From Zantedeschia hybrid cultivar (lineage: Eukaryota; Streptophyta; Magnoliopsida; Alismatales; Araceae), in assembly GCA_030544215.1 (NCBI GenBank), contig JARZZO010000013.1, positions 46,085,196 through 46,149,195 of the forward strand: DNA of 64,000 nucleotides. The letters run 5' to 3'. The notes under the pieces were generated by a model, which did not search any database, was not told where the DNA came from, and saw only the letters and a list, made by a program, of their open reading frames with translations. Shown here piece after piece: positions 35,558 to 50,500 of the stretch (positions are counted from its first letter, which is position 1; each line of letters opens with the position of its first letter). The translations under genes and the position numbers were made by a program.

Positions 35558-38500
35558 TGTGTGTATGTATGTATGTATGTATGGATGTATGTGTGTGTGC
35601 AAGGGGTTTTCTGCATACACAGGATTCTGTAGGGATTTATCTGCCGAAAGCCCAAAATATTTTTATTCCTCACACATATCAGCATCTTGTTAAATATTTT
35701 CACTACTGTTGAAGGTTACATCAAATGGGAGTGCTGTTAAGCAGGATCAAAGTTCTTCAACAGAGCAATCTCAATCTCGTAAGTAACGAATTATATTTGA
35801 TAATTCCTTTGTTCGATGTATGGAATGCATTAATTTCCACAAGTAGGTGTGCTGTATCACCAATTCATAAGGAGATAAGTAGAGTAATAGTGTAATGCAG
35901 TGGAAAAAAGGAGGAAAGTATTCTCCCAACCACACACATTCTAAACCACGAAAGTACAGTGTAAGAGCTCGAACTGAAACACAAACAACCCAAGTAAAAG
36001 GTAGAAATACAAATGTTAACTGACACCACTCCTATGAGTGGTACCAACCCTGAAAATTTTGACCTCCATATAACCCTATGAAAAATAATCCCATCAGCAT
36101 ACAATAAATCACACTAAAGGTCTCTAGATCATTCAGGTTCTCCACACTCCTCAGCTGTTGCATCATTTTTTACCATTTTGCTCACTTATACTCTATGAGG
36201 TAGGATCATCAACCTTAGAGACAATCCTAAGGCATTGCTGTCTTGGTTCTTCCAGGATGTTCTGAATTGGCCATCTTTACTGAGAAGGTTGAGACCAATT
36301 TGCATTGCCATTCTGAGAAGTTCATGACGCATTCCAAGTTCAAAGAAAATTCCCGACATAATGTTCCCTAGAGGCAGCTCTACACTTCCCCAATTGGGTT
36401 TTCATCTTCTAAGTTTTGAGAACTCTCCAGCTAAGACACCATTCTTGAGTTATGGGTGGAGTGAGAGAGGTGGAAGGTAGCAAGCCAAAAGGAACACTGT
36501 GAAGATTGACCTTTCCATGATCTGCTTCCTTGGGTGGATGTGATGTCAACTTCTTCCACTGATTGGGAGGATCTCCATCTCTGCATTTGCCTGTCAATGC
36601 CTCTTCCCTATATACTCTTTGATGTGGTGAGTCCTTCGTGTCTGTGGAAGAAAACCTTTTAAATTCACCAGACGGCCCATCTTCTACCAATGGGGAACCT
36701 TCGTTTGGAGACACTTCAAGTGCTTCCCATCTTCGTCATGAATAAACCCTCAGTGACTTGCACAAAGGACCAGTCACCTTCCAAGGAAACTGCAACCACC
36801 TGTGAAATCATCATTTAAAGTTTTGTACCTGCATTTAATCTGCGAAAGACTAAACTGCCCCTTCCCTTCATCTTCCACTAACTTGTTCTCAGGGGTTTAT
36901 CATTTAGATTGGAACCCCTCCTATCTTTACCTAGATTATACTACCTCTCTTTACTCCTTAATAGAATGGTGGTAATCAATAGAAGCCCTTTTTCTGAGGG
37001 GCAATCAATAGAAGCCCTTTTTCATGAGCTGGTTGTCCCAGGGCAATGTTTCAGATTGCTGATATGTTCTTAATCTGTGCTTCTGGCTTCAGTAGTTCAG
37101 TGATGATGTAGCTTTGACCAGTCAACTTAAGGGTCAGCCTGATATGACTTGCTGTCATCTTCCTCCGGTTGTCCTGTGTTGTATTTGTCCCCAGTCACTC
37201 TAAATTCCCTGTACTCCACCACCTTCCTCCAGGTCCAGTTGCCATCTTCATCCATCCTTTCTGTTTCAGGCACTTCCTCAACAAGTTTGTCCCAAAGCAT
37301 TTGTTTTCCCGCATGATTTCTCTCTACTGGGAAATGGATGACAATCCCATCAGCAAGAATCCAAGCAAACTCAAAGCTCTGATGTGCTGTGCATCTATCA
37401 ATCTAATACCTTCAAAGCTCCTACTAATGCAATGATTGCTTTAAAAGCTTCAACTTCCCATAGATGGAGTGGAGTTGCATATTTTCTAAGCCAGTGCAAT
37501 GTTTCCTCTTTGACCTGTTCTGTTCCGTCATTTTCATCCCATGGTTCCTTGCTTAGCCCTTGATTCTCTAGATTTGCTTTTCCATCCTTTAAAGCTAGAT
37601 AATCTAGTTTCATATATGGAAAGAAGATGAGAACACAACTTGGAAATCAGACTCACTTTCCACTTTTCTCCCTCCTGGCCATTTTCTTCCCAGCTTGAGC
37701 AATATAACTCCTGCATGGAGTCAGTGCCCATTGGTCCCTTTTGAAGAGCCCTAAATCAGATCGAAATATTGGAACCATGGGTTACTGATTCCTATCGAAG
37801 CAGCTATGGTACTCTTTGTTGCCAGTGCCAGCTCCATTTTCTGATGTACTGGAAACTCCCATCAGTTTGACTTGCTGATAGATGTTGTTCGAAACTGTAA
37901 GTGAGGGCCTTCTATGTCCCAATTTTTTATATTTTCAGCAAATAACACATCCTTGCAATCCCTAGCCCCGTGGCTCTTTGTCATAAAATTGAGAGATTGG
38001 TCTGTTTTGGCAAAATCCATCCCAACCTGCTGCATCTTCTCTTGAGGGATTTTCCTAACCCTTCGGCTTCCAACCACAATCCAGCCATCACTATTGTCTC
38101 CATTACCTTTCCAGCCTCCAGCACTGAGGCTGTTTTCAGACATCTGTGTGAGATCCATAGGGTTCTCTATGGGCTTCGAAGAGCTTTCACCCTGCTGGCC
38201 ACCTGTTGTCTCTGTCATCATCTTGTGCCTTCATAATGTGTTAATCTTAGATATTGTACTGGAACCCTAATGAAAGCTTTGGTCATTCGTAATCTCATTT
38301 TTATTCAACTTCAATGTGATTTTATTGTGGCCAATAATTGAAATTCTGGTGATTCCTTTGTGAGTATGCAATATTTTCTTGTAGTGCATTGCATTATAGC
38401 ACTGTCAACGGAAATGCTGAAGTCAACTACATTGGGGAGACCGGCACCACAATATAAATGGAGAGCCAGTTTATGTATACTTCTTGGGGAGAGGTTTCTT

Positions 38501-41500
38501 TTTGAGATCCGTTAGATGACGTAGTTTTTCCCCACTCTTTCGATGTGGGTGTTATGGAAGACATTGTAGTTATTTAAGACCTATAAGAATTTTCTGCTGC
38601 TAAAGATAAAATAATCAGGAGGTGAAATTGCACAAGTGCAAGTTTTCCTTTGGAAATTTTCAAAACATATGTAATTCTAACAATCAGATAAAAACTGTAA
38701 GGATGACCTGATAACAGAGAAACAGTGCAGATGATTCAGCAGTCACTCAGAAAGTTTATTCAGTTATGTTAGTCAAATGCTTTGCCAAGATGCTAATGGC
38801 ACGTCCTTGGCAAATTGTAGATCATCATCATTTCTTTGGGCTACATCAACATAGTAACCTGATGGTATGACTCATGTTTAATGAACTTTTGAAAATGTTT
38901 GCAGAGATTTGCCCGTGAGGAATTTGAATCATTGGATTTTCTGTGTTTTTATGAATCCGTGTTTGTGGACCTTGTTCTCAACATCTAATTCAAGATATGA
39001 GATCCTTTATATTCACTGTGGAGTTCTGTTAGTGGCCTTTATGGCTTAATCTCAGTTCTTGTTGATATTGAACAATGACCGCAAAATGGGAAGGGGTTCT
39101 GGGACCATGGGACCCAGTTCTGGTTCTGGTTAAAGTTCAGACTGGGAACAGGCTGGTTCCAGTTTCCTAGGACCAATTTCACCCAATTACTAGATACTTA
39201 TACATGAATTAATAAGTGTAAAAACGTATAAAAAATTAAAAAGGTAAAACTTAAACATTGTAAATTAGTAAAAAGTAGATTCATAAAAAAAAATTATATG
39301 CCCTGTTTGCTGGTGCTATGTAAGTAAACCTGTTGTACTTCCCCAAACAGGTAAAGCTGCACCTGCTCTTTCAGTTGATGCATTGGAGAAGATGATGGAA
39401 GATCCAACAGTGCAACAGATGGTCTATCCGTGAGATTCATTCTCAACCCAACACTGCAATAATTTTGTTATTGTCTCAATTTCACTTTCTGAACATGTTT
39501 TAATTGATTGATCAAAATTTGGCTGCACTGTGATTAAATGGATTCTAAACTAAAGATTTTGTGTATAGTTGGTTAATTTATTTCACTGTGTTAAGCTTTG
39601 CCAGTCTGGAAGGAAGTCTGGTGCTTTCTATTGTTGTTTTCTGAAAGCTGCTTATCCCTTGCATTTTTATCTATAATGCACATTTCTGTTCTGCTGTCCT
39701 TGTTTTGTCCTTTACATTGCATCCCTAGTTTTTTTTTTTTTTTTTTAAATGTGGATGGTACTACTTGTATTATAAAAACAAAGTTAACATGTACAAGAGA
39801 GGACAGCAACAAAAATCAACACTGAGAAGGTGTGAAGCTCTAGATGCCCTTCCCAAGCAGGCAAAAAAGGGAAGAATTACAATCATCCACACTACCAGGT
39901 AAGCCGGGCCCACTCCTCGACCTTCTCACAGAGAAGAGAGAAAACCCTGTGCAAGGTATTAACCTCTCTCCTAAAGATTCTCCTACTGTGTTCTATCCAG
40001 AGTGCCCACACAATGGCATGCAGGGTCAGCCACCATATTAAGCGGTCTTCTTTCCTGGGGCAAGGCCTGCCCCACGATCGGAGTAGCTTCTCCACGGAAT
40101 CCCAATGAGTCCGACTTGAAGACTGCCATGCAACAGCTGCCACACCTCCTCCGTATAGAAGCAAGCTATGATAGATGGTCCACAGTCTCCTCTTCCATGG
40201 CACAAAGACAACAACAGGAATTCAGATCTTGAATGAATTGCCCAATTCTATCGCATGTCGGAAATCTGTTAAGAGAGGTCCTTAAAAGAAGAAGCTGCAC
40301 CTTGAGCGGCTCTTAACATTCCATACACTAGAAAAGAAGGGATATCTAGTCCCCCCATCAGCAATAAAAGAATAAGCTGATTTGACTAAGAATCTACCGT
40401 TACTATCCCATCTCCATGTCCATGTGTCCTTGGATGAAGACACCAAATGGTGGTGTTGTAACAAATTGGAGTAATTGCATCAGATCCCTCAATTCTTCAT
40501 CTCTCAGGCTTCTTTTGAAGGAGGGACTCCAGCATGCTTGCGGCAGGTCAGCATCAAAAAGTTAGGAGACAACTGCTGCTGGGTTGCTGTTTGCGAAGAT
40601 TTTTTTTTTTAAAACCTTCGTTCCGGGGACCTGACCTAGGCATAACTCTCCTCCTATGTCGGATTATTCGGAAATCCATTTTTTTGTTTATCTAGAGGAA
40701 TATAGGTCGGTTTTATGTTTTATCGGACTTTGAGAGCTTGGGATTAGCCCTCAGGGAATCCGGGACTTCGAATCAAGCGAAGATTCGAGTATATGACTTC
40801 TCTCCACTGACCTCGGTCAGTGTTAATTACGCTGAGCAACTGTTCGGCAACCCTTGATTAACCGTCCGTATGATGCCCTTAATCATGCAAAACTACTACT
40901 ACAAGCAGCGCATGCGTATGAGTATGAAGGCATGTTTTAGGTTGAATCCTTAGCCTCACCCCGGTTTGGGGACAATTTTTATGTGATTTAGGATTGATTC
41001 CCAGTTATTATGATTGATTCCAAGTTAGATGGATTAATTCCAAGTTATATGGATTAATTTCAAATTTTTAATCCCACAGGGGTTTTTTGCAATTATACAC
41101 CTTTTAGGGGTTTTTATGAATTATGGGGGTTTTATAGAAGTATGGTAGCTTATAGGCATATAGGAGTGAGTTTTAAAGGGTTTCAAACCTTATGGGAGTT
41201 ATGAAATTAATTTTTAAATGTATGAGGGTTTTTTAGTAATTTTATCCTAAACCGGGTTATTATGTCTAGAGTTTATATTTAATGATATTCTGATTATATG
41301 GAAGGGAATTCCGTTCATGATATGAGTTTTAGTATTTTCGGAGTTATATATGTAAATATTATACATAGGGGTATTTTTGTAATTTTGTATTTAAGTCTTA
41401 TGTACATCATTCATGTTCTTTCAAATTTTTAATTCTCTGATTTTTTTTATTAATTAATTTTATTTTATGCATTTTTATGATTAATTTAATTTAATTAATT

Positions 41501-44500
41501 AATTAATTAATTAATTAAGCATATAAGGTTATTTGGACTTATCATGATTTTTATATCATATTTCAGATTTTTACTATTTTCTTACAGATTTTACTGATTT
41601 TTCCTGGTTTTTTCTGATTTTTAATCAATTTTATGATTTTTTATTAATTAATTAATTATAGATTATTTTAGACATAAGTATGATCTTTTATTAAGATTTC
41701 TGAACTTATATTTAGCTTATTTATGGGGTGAGGTTAAGGTTAAGTTGAAGGTGTACACATATGTTTTTAGTTTTATCAAATTAAATATATAAGTATATTA
41801 CCTTTAAAATATGATGGTAATTATATAATTTTAATGACACACATAAGCACACAATTTCAGATTTCATTTCAACGGCAATTCGCCTTATGATAAGGCATTT
41901 TTACAAACAAAAAAAATCCGGCAGAGCTTCCCCTTAGGATTGAACCTTAGGAGAGAGGGCTCTCCGGGACGAAAGAAAGATCTCCCAAAATCGCAGCAAA
42001 TCCGGGTTTGAAAACCCGAATTTGGTCTTCAAATGGGCAGCTCCCTCTCTCACAATTTCACCCTTGGATCTTGAAGCCAAGTGTGAATGCCCTTGTGTAT
42101 ATGGGTTTGCCCCTCCTTGTTTTTTTTTTTGTTTGTGTTTGATTTAGGGGCCAAGGGGTCCTATTTATAGGCCCAAATTCTCAATCCGGTGGGGGGTGCC
42201 ACCGGTTAGAGCCTCTCTCCTCCCCTCCTTTTATTTTTTATTTCACATTGGCCAATGGATGGCAAGAGGGGTGAGAGAGAGAGAGCAAACAAAGGAGAGA
42301 GGGGGGGTTCGGTGGGCACCCCCACCGGTTCCAACCGGTGGAGGGGGTGCCACCGGTTGGGCCCCCCACCGGTTGGGAACCGGTGGGGGGTCTCTCCACC
42401 GGTTTCCCAAAACTGGTGGGGGGGGGGGGTTTCCCCTCCCCATTTCCTCCTCCTTTTGCTCTTTTTGAGGCTCATAAATGAGTGGATTTTCATATTTGGG
42501 GTTTTAGGGGTTTTAGGCCAATGTGAAAGGGGTTTAGGCCTATTAACTCCATGTCTTGGCCCCATGTGAAAGGGGTTTAGGATGGGTTTTAAAGGGGGTT
42601 TCACATGGGATTCTTAACCCATGTGTGAATGGGGTTAAGACTCCCCATTAAATCCTCCCATTAAACACCCCCCCCCATTTTTTGAATTTTAAAATCTGCA
42701 GAGATGGAGGGAGGACTCCTCCCCCCCCACCGGTTTCCCTCTTGGAACCGGTGGGGGGGGGGCACCGGTTCCCCCTCTCTCTCCTCCACCCCCCCTCATT
42801 CCTATTTAAATAAAGGGGGGAAGAGAGAGGGGGTCCACATGCCCTCTTGCTATTTTGGGAAGGTTTGGAGATTTCTTCTCCCTGTTTTGCAGATTTAGTA
42901 CCCTTATGGGGGCTGATTTTGGGCCTGTTAGAGGTGCTTATTGGGCCTCATATTGGGCTCCCCCATAGGGCCACTTATTGGGCCTATCTCTCCCATTATT
43001 GGGCCTCCCTTTCGGGGCCATTTTGGGTGAATTCTAGGACTGATCTCACCCTATTTCGGGACAGATTTCAGTCCACTTTGGAACTGAATTTAACCCACTT
43101 AGGGACTGATTTTGACCTCTGTTTTGCAGCATTCGGTATCCCGCTTATTGCTGCACTTAGGGTCTCCTTTCGGGTCTCGCTATCGAGGGTGGTAAAGGTG
43201 GTTCGGGAATTGATCTCGGAAGCCGAAGCAAGCGACTTGGGGCTGTCTTAGGCTCCCTTAAAGATCTGATCAAGGCCTTTTTGGCCTAGGTATGTTCCCT
43301 ACTCTATTGCCCTCGTAATGCGAGCCCATGGCTCTACGCATTTTTGATATTCGTCTATATCATAGGCATACATTTTATTTGTTGGCATAACATGGTTCTT
43401 TATGAACATGCCACTATGCGTATGCATATGTATTTTCTTATGGAAATCTCACATCGATGTGAGTATGAGTCGTATGCACATGCATGCCCATTCATATGGT
43501 GCAAATCTGCGAATCTGCACATAAGATTATTTTTTGGGTTCAACAGTTGCAAGCAATATCAAATAACCTCGGAAAGAGGCGATGAAGAGGTTGAGGGGCA
43601 CACCAGGAATCCAACCCAAAGAGAGTGGAGCTGTCATCACCAACCAAAATATGAGAACCAGCCATCAAAACACCGGAGCAGGATAAGATGGCCTTCCAAA
43701 TGGAAGAAACATTGTATGTGGTTGAAACGACCACATCCCAATCTCTAGAGATAATATAATACTTTTGAGAAATAATCTCCCACCAAAGACCTGAGTTAGA
43801 GGTCACAAGTTTCCAAAACCATTTAGTGTGGAGGGCGATGTTAAAGAGGGGGATATTTTTCAAGCCCAATCTTCATTATCCTTTGTCCTACACACTCTCC
43901 CCTAGTTGATGGCAAAGCCACCTTTCTTAGGCTTAGTAGCAGGATTCGGCCATCTGAGGCACTGATCCTATTCCCTGGGGTGAGAATCTACCCTTTGGAA
44001 GTGGATTTGTCAAGGGAACACACTCCCCGACGATCCAGAATGAACCCTCATGCTTAGGGTTCGTTTGGATGGTGAAGAAAAGAGTGGGAGAGAAAGAGGA
44101 AGGAAATAGGAAAGAAAAGGGAGAAGCGACCTACCTCAAGATGGTGGCGGCGGCGACATGCGAGTATGGAGGGTCGTTTCATTCTGGACAACTATATGGC
44201 AGCGTATGAGGCAATCCATGATTATAAGAGTAGGAACAAACAAGGGTTTCTCCTTAAGCTGGACTTTGAGAAGGCTTACGATAGAGTTAGTTGGGGGTGT
44301 GTTCAATTGAGCTTATGGGGTTCAAAGAAACATGGATTAATTGGATAATGAGCTGTATTTCCTCTCCAAAATTTTCAGTTCTAGTCAATGGTGAGCCATG
44401 TGGTTATTTTGGTAGTTCTAGAGGATTGAGACAAGGGGATCCAATGTCACCACTTCTTTTCTTGCTTATTGCTCAGATATTGAGTTCTATGTGGGATAGG

Positions 44501-47500
44501 GCAGCACAGCAGGGTGTGATTGATGGATTTAGGGTTGGGAGAAGTAATATTCATCTATCTCATTTACAATTTGCTGATGATAGTATGATACACTACTGTT
44601 CACTTCCAGAAGAGAGGATGCAATCCAAAACATCAAAATGATGCTGATTTTAGTTGAAATAATTACTGGGCTGAGAATTAATTTTGACAAGTCGGAGGTA
44701 GTGGGGTTGAATGTGACAAGAGAGGGTGGTGGAGGTTGCAAGGTACTTGGGAGTGCAGATGTGCTGACTTTCCTATTAAATACCTTGGTCTACCTTTAAC
44801 AGATGGAGCCATTAAAGTTAGGGAATGGGATGGCCTAATAAAAAAGTTTGAAAGTAGATTGGAAGGGTGGAAAAGCAAGTTCCTATCAGCTGGAGGGAGA
44901 TGGATCCTATCCAAATTAGTTCTCTCTTCTCTGGCCATTTACTATGTATCTATATTCAAGATCCCAAGGACTGTAGAGAGGATCATTGAAGCAGCTTTTT
45001 TCTGGTCAGGGGGGAAAGGGAGAAGAAAGGATTGAAAGTTATTAATCGGGGCAATGTATGCAAGACCAGTGAGCAAGGTGGAGTGGGCCTTACTGGGATT
45101 GCTATTTTTTAACAAAGCTATGCTGGCTAAGTGGTTGTGGAGGCTAGGTGAAGACTTGGATTTTCTATGGGCTCTTATTGTTAAGGATAAATACTTCTTT
45201 CATGTCAATAATTGGAGTCTTTATCCTTCCACCAGCTATAATCTGTCATCCATTTGGAAGAATATTGTGAAGACTGCAGGTTTTTAATCTATCTCTTTCA
45301 ATCTCGAAGTGGGTAATGGACGTTACATCCACTTTTGGAGAGATAAATGGTGTATCAATATTCCGTTGGCCTCTCAGTTTAGCAATCTGTACTCTATTAT
45401 TGTTAATAAGGAAGCATCAGTGGCGCATGTTCTGGGGCTCAATGAACCAGGTCAGCTGAACATATCTCTGAGAAGGGATCCTACTGAGGTAGAAATAGAA
45501 GAACTCTTAGCTCTTTACTCTTTGCTCAGTCAGATTGTGATTCGTGGTGAAGTGCAAGACAGGAGAGTTTGGAGATGGAATACAAATGGAAAGTTCTCAG
45601 TTAATTCCTTGGTGAGATTTCTGAGTGATGGTGGCTGCAGGGTACGGTGGAATGACATGGTGTGGTCTAACCCTCTCCCCAGCAAGATTAAATTGTTTCT
45701 TTGGAAGATTGCATGGGTCAGATTACCTACTGGACAGAGGATCAAGAAACTTCATTTCCCTGGGAATACGAAGTGTGCCTTCTGTGCATTGTTTGAGGAG
45801 GATCAGAACCATCTTCTTTATGACTGTGGAATAGTCAGTTTTTTATGGAATGTCCTTGTAGATTGTTTGGTGTCACTTGGGTGGAACATTCTTCAGTATT
45901 GGATCTGATCAGATGGTGGATGGATGTGTGCCCTTGTCCATGACATAAACAACTGTGGTTTCTTATTTGTCCTGCTCTACTGTGGACTATTTGGAGCGAA
46001 AGAAATAGAAGAAAATTTGCTGATCAGTATAGTAATATATGTGGAATAATGAGAGGAGGTGTCAGAAGGACAGAGGAGTGGGGAAGAGCAGCAAGCCTCA
46101 TAAAGGATGATAGCCAATTTCTTGCGGAGAGGGCCCAGTTATGGAAGAACATGTTCTCTTGATGTCAACTGTTTGTTCTGTTTTAGTTCTGTTTTATTTA
46201 CTTGATAAAACAGGTCACTTGTACTTTTGTTTTGGTTTCTTAGGCCTGGGATGCTTTGTTTCCTGAAGGCCTTGTGATGATGCTTGTCTCTTCAATGGCA
46301 GCATCTGGTGTAATCTTTGTAACATCCATTTCTCTGTTTCTTTATAATGGAATTGTGACTTTTGTCACCTTCTAAAAAAATATGCGAGTATGGAGATGGT
46401 GACAACGATGGCACGAGGGGGGTGTTGGTGGCAGCGATGTGTGCCCGAAGCAGGGACCCGGCATAGTCTATAGCGATGTAGGGCTGTGCACAGTTTGGTT
46501 TGAACTGAACCGAACTGAATTAATCTCCCTATCCGAACCAGAAAAAAATTGGTTCGGTTCAGTTCAAACCAAAATTTTGTATTATATTCATATTAAATGT
46601 ATATGTATACATTTAAAATTAAATTTAAAACAAAAATATACATATTTATACATAAATATGTATGTGATACTAACATTTTAAAACATTTATACATTATGTT
46701 AATAATATATATATATATATTAAAAAATCAGTTTATTCGGTTTTTTAGTTTGTTCGGTTTCACAAAGTTGTGGAACCGAACTGAACCGAATGCAATCTCA
46801 AACCGAACCAAACTGAACCGAACTAAATCACTTTGTTTAGTTCATTTTTTCAGTTTGAACCAAATTATGCACACTCCTAGCGGTGAGAATGGACGAATGG
46901 CTGACAGAACAGAGCAAGATGCAGCGCAGCGGCGAACTGGGGTTTCTGTCTCCCCAAATGTCGTGCTTGGGTTGAGAGGAATGTTAAAAGGAGCAAAAAT
47001 TATAAACTGGGGTATCTTTACTATTATGCAGATACCCTTAATGCCTTGCAATGGTACCTTAAGTTTAATTTTTATTGGTTTTGCAGGTTTGAAGTGTATT
47101 AAAAACTCCTAAACAATTAAAAAATGACCCTAGACTAAAAGTTAGTTATAAAATGACTGTATAAACAAGTTATTGTGCAAATGTCCAAAGAATATCTATA
47201 AAAATCTCCAAACATACATTTTAAAAAAAAAATCATAAAGCATACTTTTTTTTCGTAATGGCAATAATGTTGTAAACTATGATTTATTAGTGAAAATAAT
47301 TCGTATGAGTCGTTTAGAAGATGTTGGAGTGGAATGGTTGACCCAACTGTTTAACAAGATTCTAGTATCAAAAAAAATGCCAGATGAATGGAGGAAGAGC
47401 ACTCTTGTACCTATTTTTAAAAACAATGGAGACATTCAGGATTGCTCAAATTATAGAGGAATTAAGCTCATGAGTCATACTATGAAGCTGTGGAAGAGAG

Positions 47501-50500
47501 TTGTGGAACATCGTTTACGTTTTGACACAACTATCTCGGCCAATCAATTCGGCTTTATGCCGGGTCGATCAACTATGGAAGCTATCTTTCTCATCAGGAG
47601 CTTGATAGAGAAATATAGAGATTTAAAGAAAGATCTACATATGGTGTTCATCGATTTGGAGAAGGCCTATGATAGAGTTCCAAGAGATGTCTTATGGTGG
47701 GTGTTGGAGCGCAAGAGAGTATCTACTAGGTACATACAAGTATTAAAAGACATGTATGAAGGAGTAGCTACTAGTGTCTGCACGGTCGGAGGGGAAACGA
47801 GATTTTCTTATTTCTGTTGGAGTGCTTCAAGGATCAACAATAAGTCCTTACCTTTTCGCATTAATTATGGATGATTTAACAAAAGATATACAAGAGGACA
47901 TTCCGTGGTGTATGTTGTTTGCGGATGATATTGTATTGATAGATGAGACGCAAGAGGGAGTTAATAGAAAATTAGAGTTTTGGAGGAGCACCTTAGAGTC
48001 TAAGGGTTTCAAGTTAAGTAGAACTAAGACATAATACATGCATTGTAAGTTTAGTGAATGTCGAAGAGGCAAAAAGGAGAAAGTTAACTTGGATGGGATG
48101 GCAATACCCCGAAGCACGAATTTCAAATATCTTGGTTCAATCCTCCAAGAAGACGGAGGGTGTGATGAGGATGTTAGCCATAGGATTAAAGCAGGATAGT
48201 TGAAGTGGAGACTTGCCACGGGAGTCTTGTGTGACCGCAAGATCCCAACGAAGCTTAAAGGAAAATTCTACCGTACGGCAATAAGACCTGCAATGTTATA
48301 TGGTAACGAGTGTTCGACGATGAAAGGACAACATGTCTCCAAGATGAGTGTTGCCGAGATAAGAATGTTAAGGTGGATGTGTAGGCATACTAGGCTGGAT
48401 AAAATTTGTAATGAGTATATTAGAGAAAAGGTAGGAGTGGTACCAGTTGAGGATAAATTGAGAGAAGGGAGATTGAGATGGTTTGGGCATGTTAGGCGTA
48501 GGCCTAGAGAGGCTCCAATTAGAAAAGTGGAGTATATTATGATAGAGGAGGGAAAGAAAAGAAGGGGTAGACCTAGATTAACTTGGAAGAGGGTAGTACG
48601 ATATAATTTGGAAGCTTTAAATCTTTCAGAAGAGGTAGCCCAAAATCATTTAGAGTGGAAATAGAGAATCCATATAGCCGACCCCAATTATTTGGGATTA
48701 AGGCTTCGTTGAGTTGAGTTGAGTATGAGTTGTTGATTTATCCTTTTGATAATATACATATAAATGTATAATCATTAAATCGTTCCCTAGGTGCTCCTAA
48801 AAATGGGGAACACTAAAAGGTTAAAAAACCTATCGACCCGCTCCCGCTCCATTCAATTAGCTTAGGGTCCTTGGAGTCATGCTAAAAGGACCTTGCTTGT
48901 AGTGTTACACTGTACCTGTTACACTGTACCTTGAAGATTGTCTAGGAGCTGCTGCATTAGAAGTGATGTTTATTCTTCTTTTGGTTTTAATAAAGCTTCC
49001 ATGGTATAGCTTCTGTGGATGTTTAGATTTTAAAAAGCCATTTGTTCATAAGCTGTCCCTTTTGCTATTTGTTTGCAATATCTTAGGAAATACTAATTCC
49101 CTGATATTCTGTGTGTGATAATATAACCGTTGGCCATGTCAGTTCAATTCCCATAGGGTAGTTGTCCCAGGGCCCTGCCTGAAGAAACAAGGTCACAGAT
49201 TCAACACCCATGAGAGGGGGCTAGTGGGTGGCTCTGGGCTCCCCAGGTTTTAGTCAGCTCAATAGGCAAAGTTTCCTTGTTATGTCCACTGTTTGCCCAT
49301 GCCACTGCACTCTGTCATGATTTGCAGTAGAATTCTAGGTCTCAATCGAACTGGATGCCTCTTGAGTATGCACAGTCTCGTGTTTTTTCTTCCTATTGGA
49401 TGCTATCCATCATTGGTATTAGAGAATTGCTTGTTGCACCATCAGGCGGTTCTACACCCCCTGGCAGTGTTTTCAAAAAAAAAAAAAACTGAATTTGTTT
49501 AGGTGGGCTCCATTATGCCCACATGTTTGTACAATCCAATCTCCAATCAGACAACCCAAAGAAAACCTGGGAAAAAAAAAAAAACCCAAATGAACAGTAA
49601 AAAGGGTTGGGACCCACCTAAAAAAATTCAGTTTTTTTTTAATTATTATTTTGAAAACACCGCCAGGCAGTGTAGAACCGCATGGTGGTGCATCAAGTGA
49701 GTCTTTTGGTATTAATATATTTTGGTTATTTCAAAAATTTACAAACTGAAGCCAGCTGGCAATTGATATCTCTGTGGTACCTGTGGATTTTAAGTAGGCT
49801 GATGGCTAGGTGAGATTATATATCGTAATTTTTAAAAAACTAGTCAGAATTATACTTTATTAAATTTTGACATCATTCATAATAGGTTTATACCTTATGT
49901 ATTATTTCAAAAGGGTTATACTTCGATTTTTTTACTTCCAAAGGCCAGTTTTGTACTTATCATGAGAATAAGGTGAAAGGTTGAACTGGGAGTTACGGGG
50001 TTGAACTAGTATCCCTTGGGCCCGCACGCTCTCCGTGGAAGGATCCCCGAGGTCTGTTTGACCTTGGAGTGCCTCTCAGCACTTCACTAACTCGGACCGC
50101 ACACAGTTGCGGCTGGGGCGGAGGTCGAGTAAGTGGGTTGCCGAGGTGTGTTTGACCTCGAAAAATTCCCCCCCCCCCCCCCCACAAAAAAAAAAAAAAA
50201 GGTGAAAGGATCCCATGTAAACTATGCTGATGATCAATGATACTATGATGTTGCTTACAGGAGCAACCTTGTGAGTGTTCTTTTGTGAGAAAATTAATCG
50301 TACTACATGATGGAATATTATGGAACAGTTTTATGTTGTGACAGATATTTGGAAATTTAACTACGCTAGCTAGGTTGAGGAACAGGGCATGAAATTTTAA
50401 AATAATGGGACTAAAGGATGTGGAAGCAGACAATTTGCATCAGTTTGGTTCTTGTTTTATTATGAGATAAATGACGTCATTGATGAGTCATGCTAAAATT

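Noticed and set aside
46597..47112. 171-codon ORF over the hAT-like MITE
   Set aside because: AT-rich chance frame crossing the MITE inverted repeats; no domain.
49993..50433. 146-codon minus-strand ORF
   Set aside because: Runs across the SINE-like insert and its C/A tail into intron DNA; not conserved sequence.
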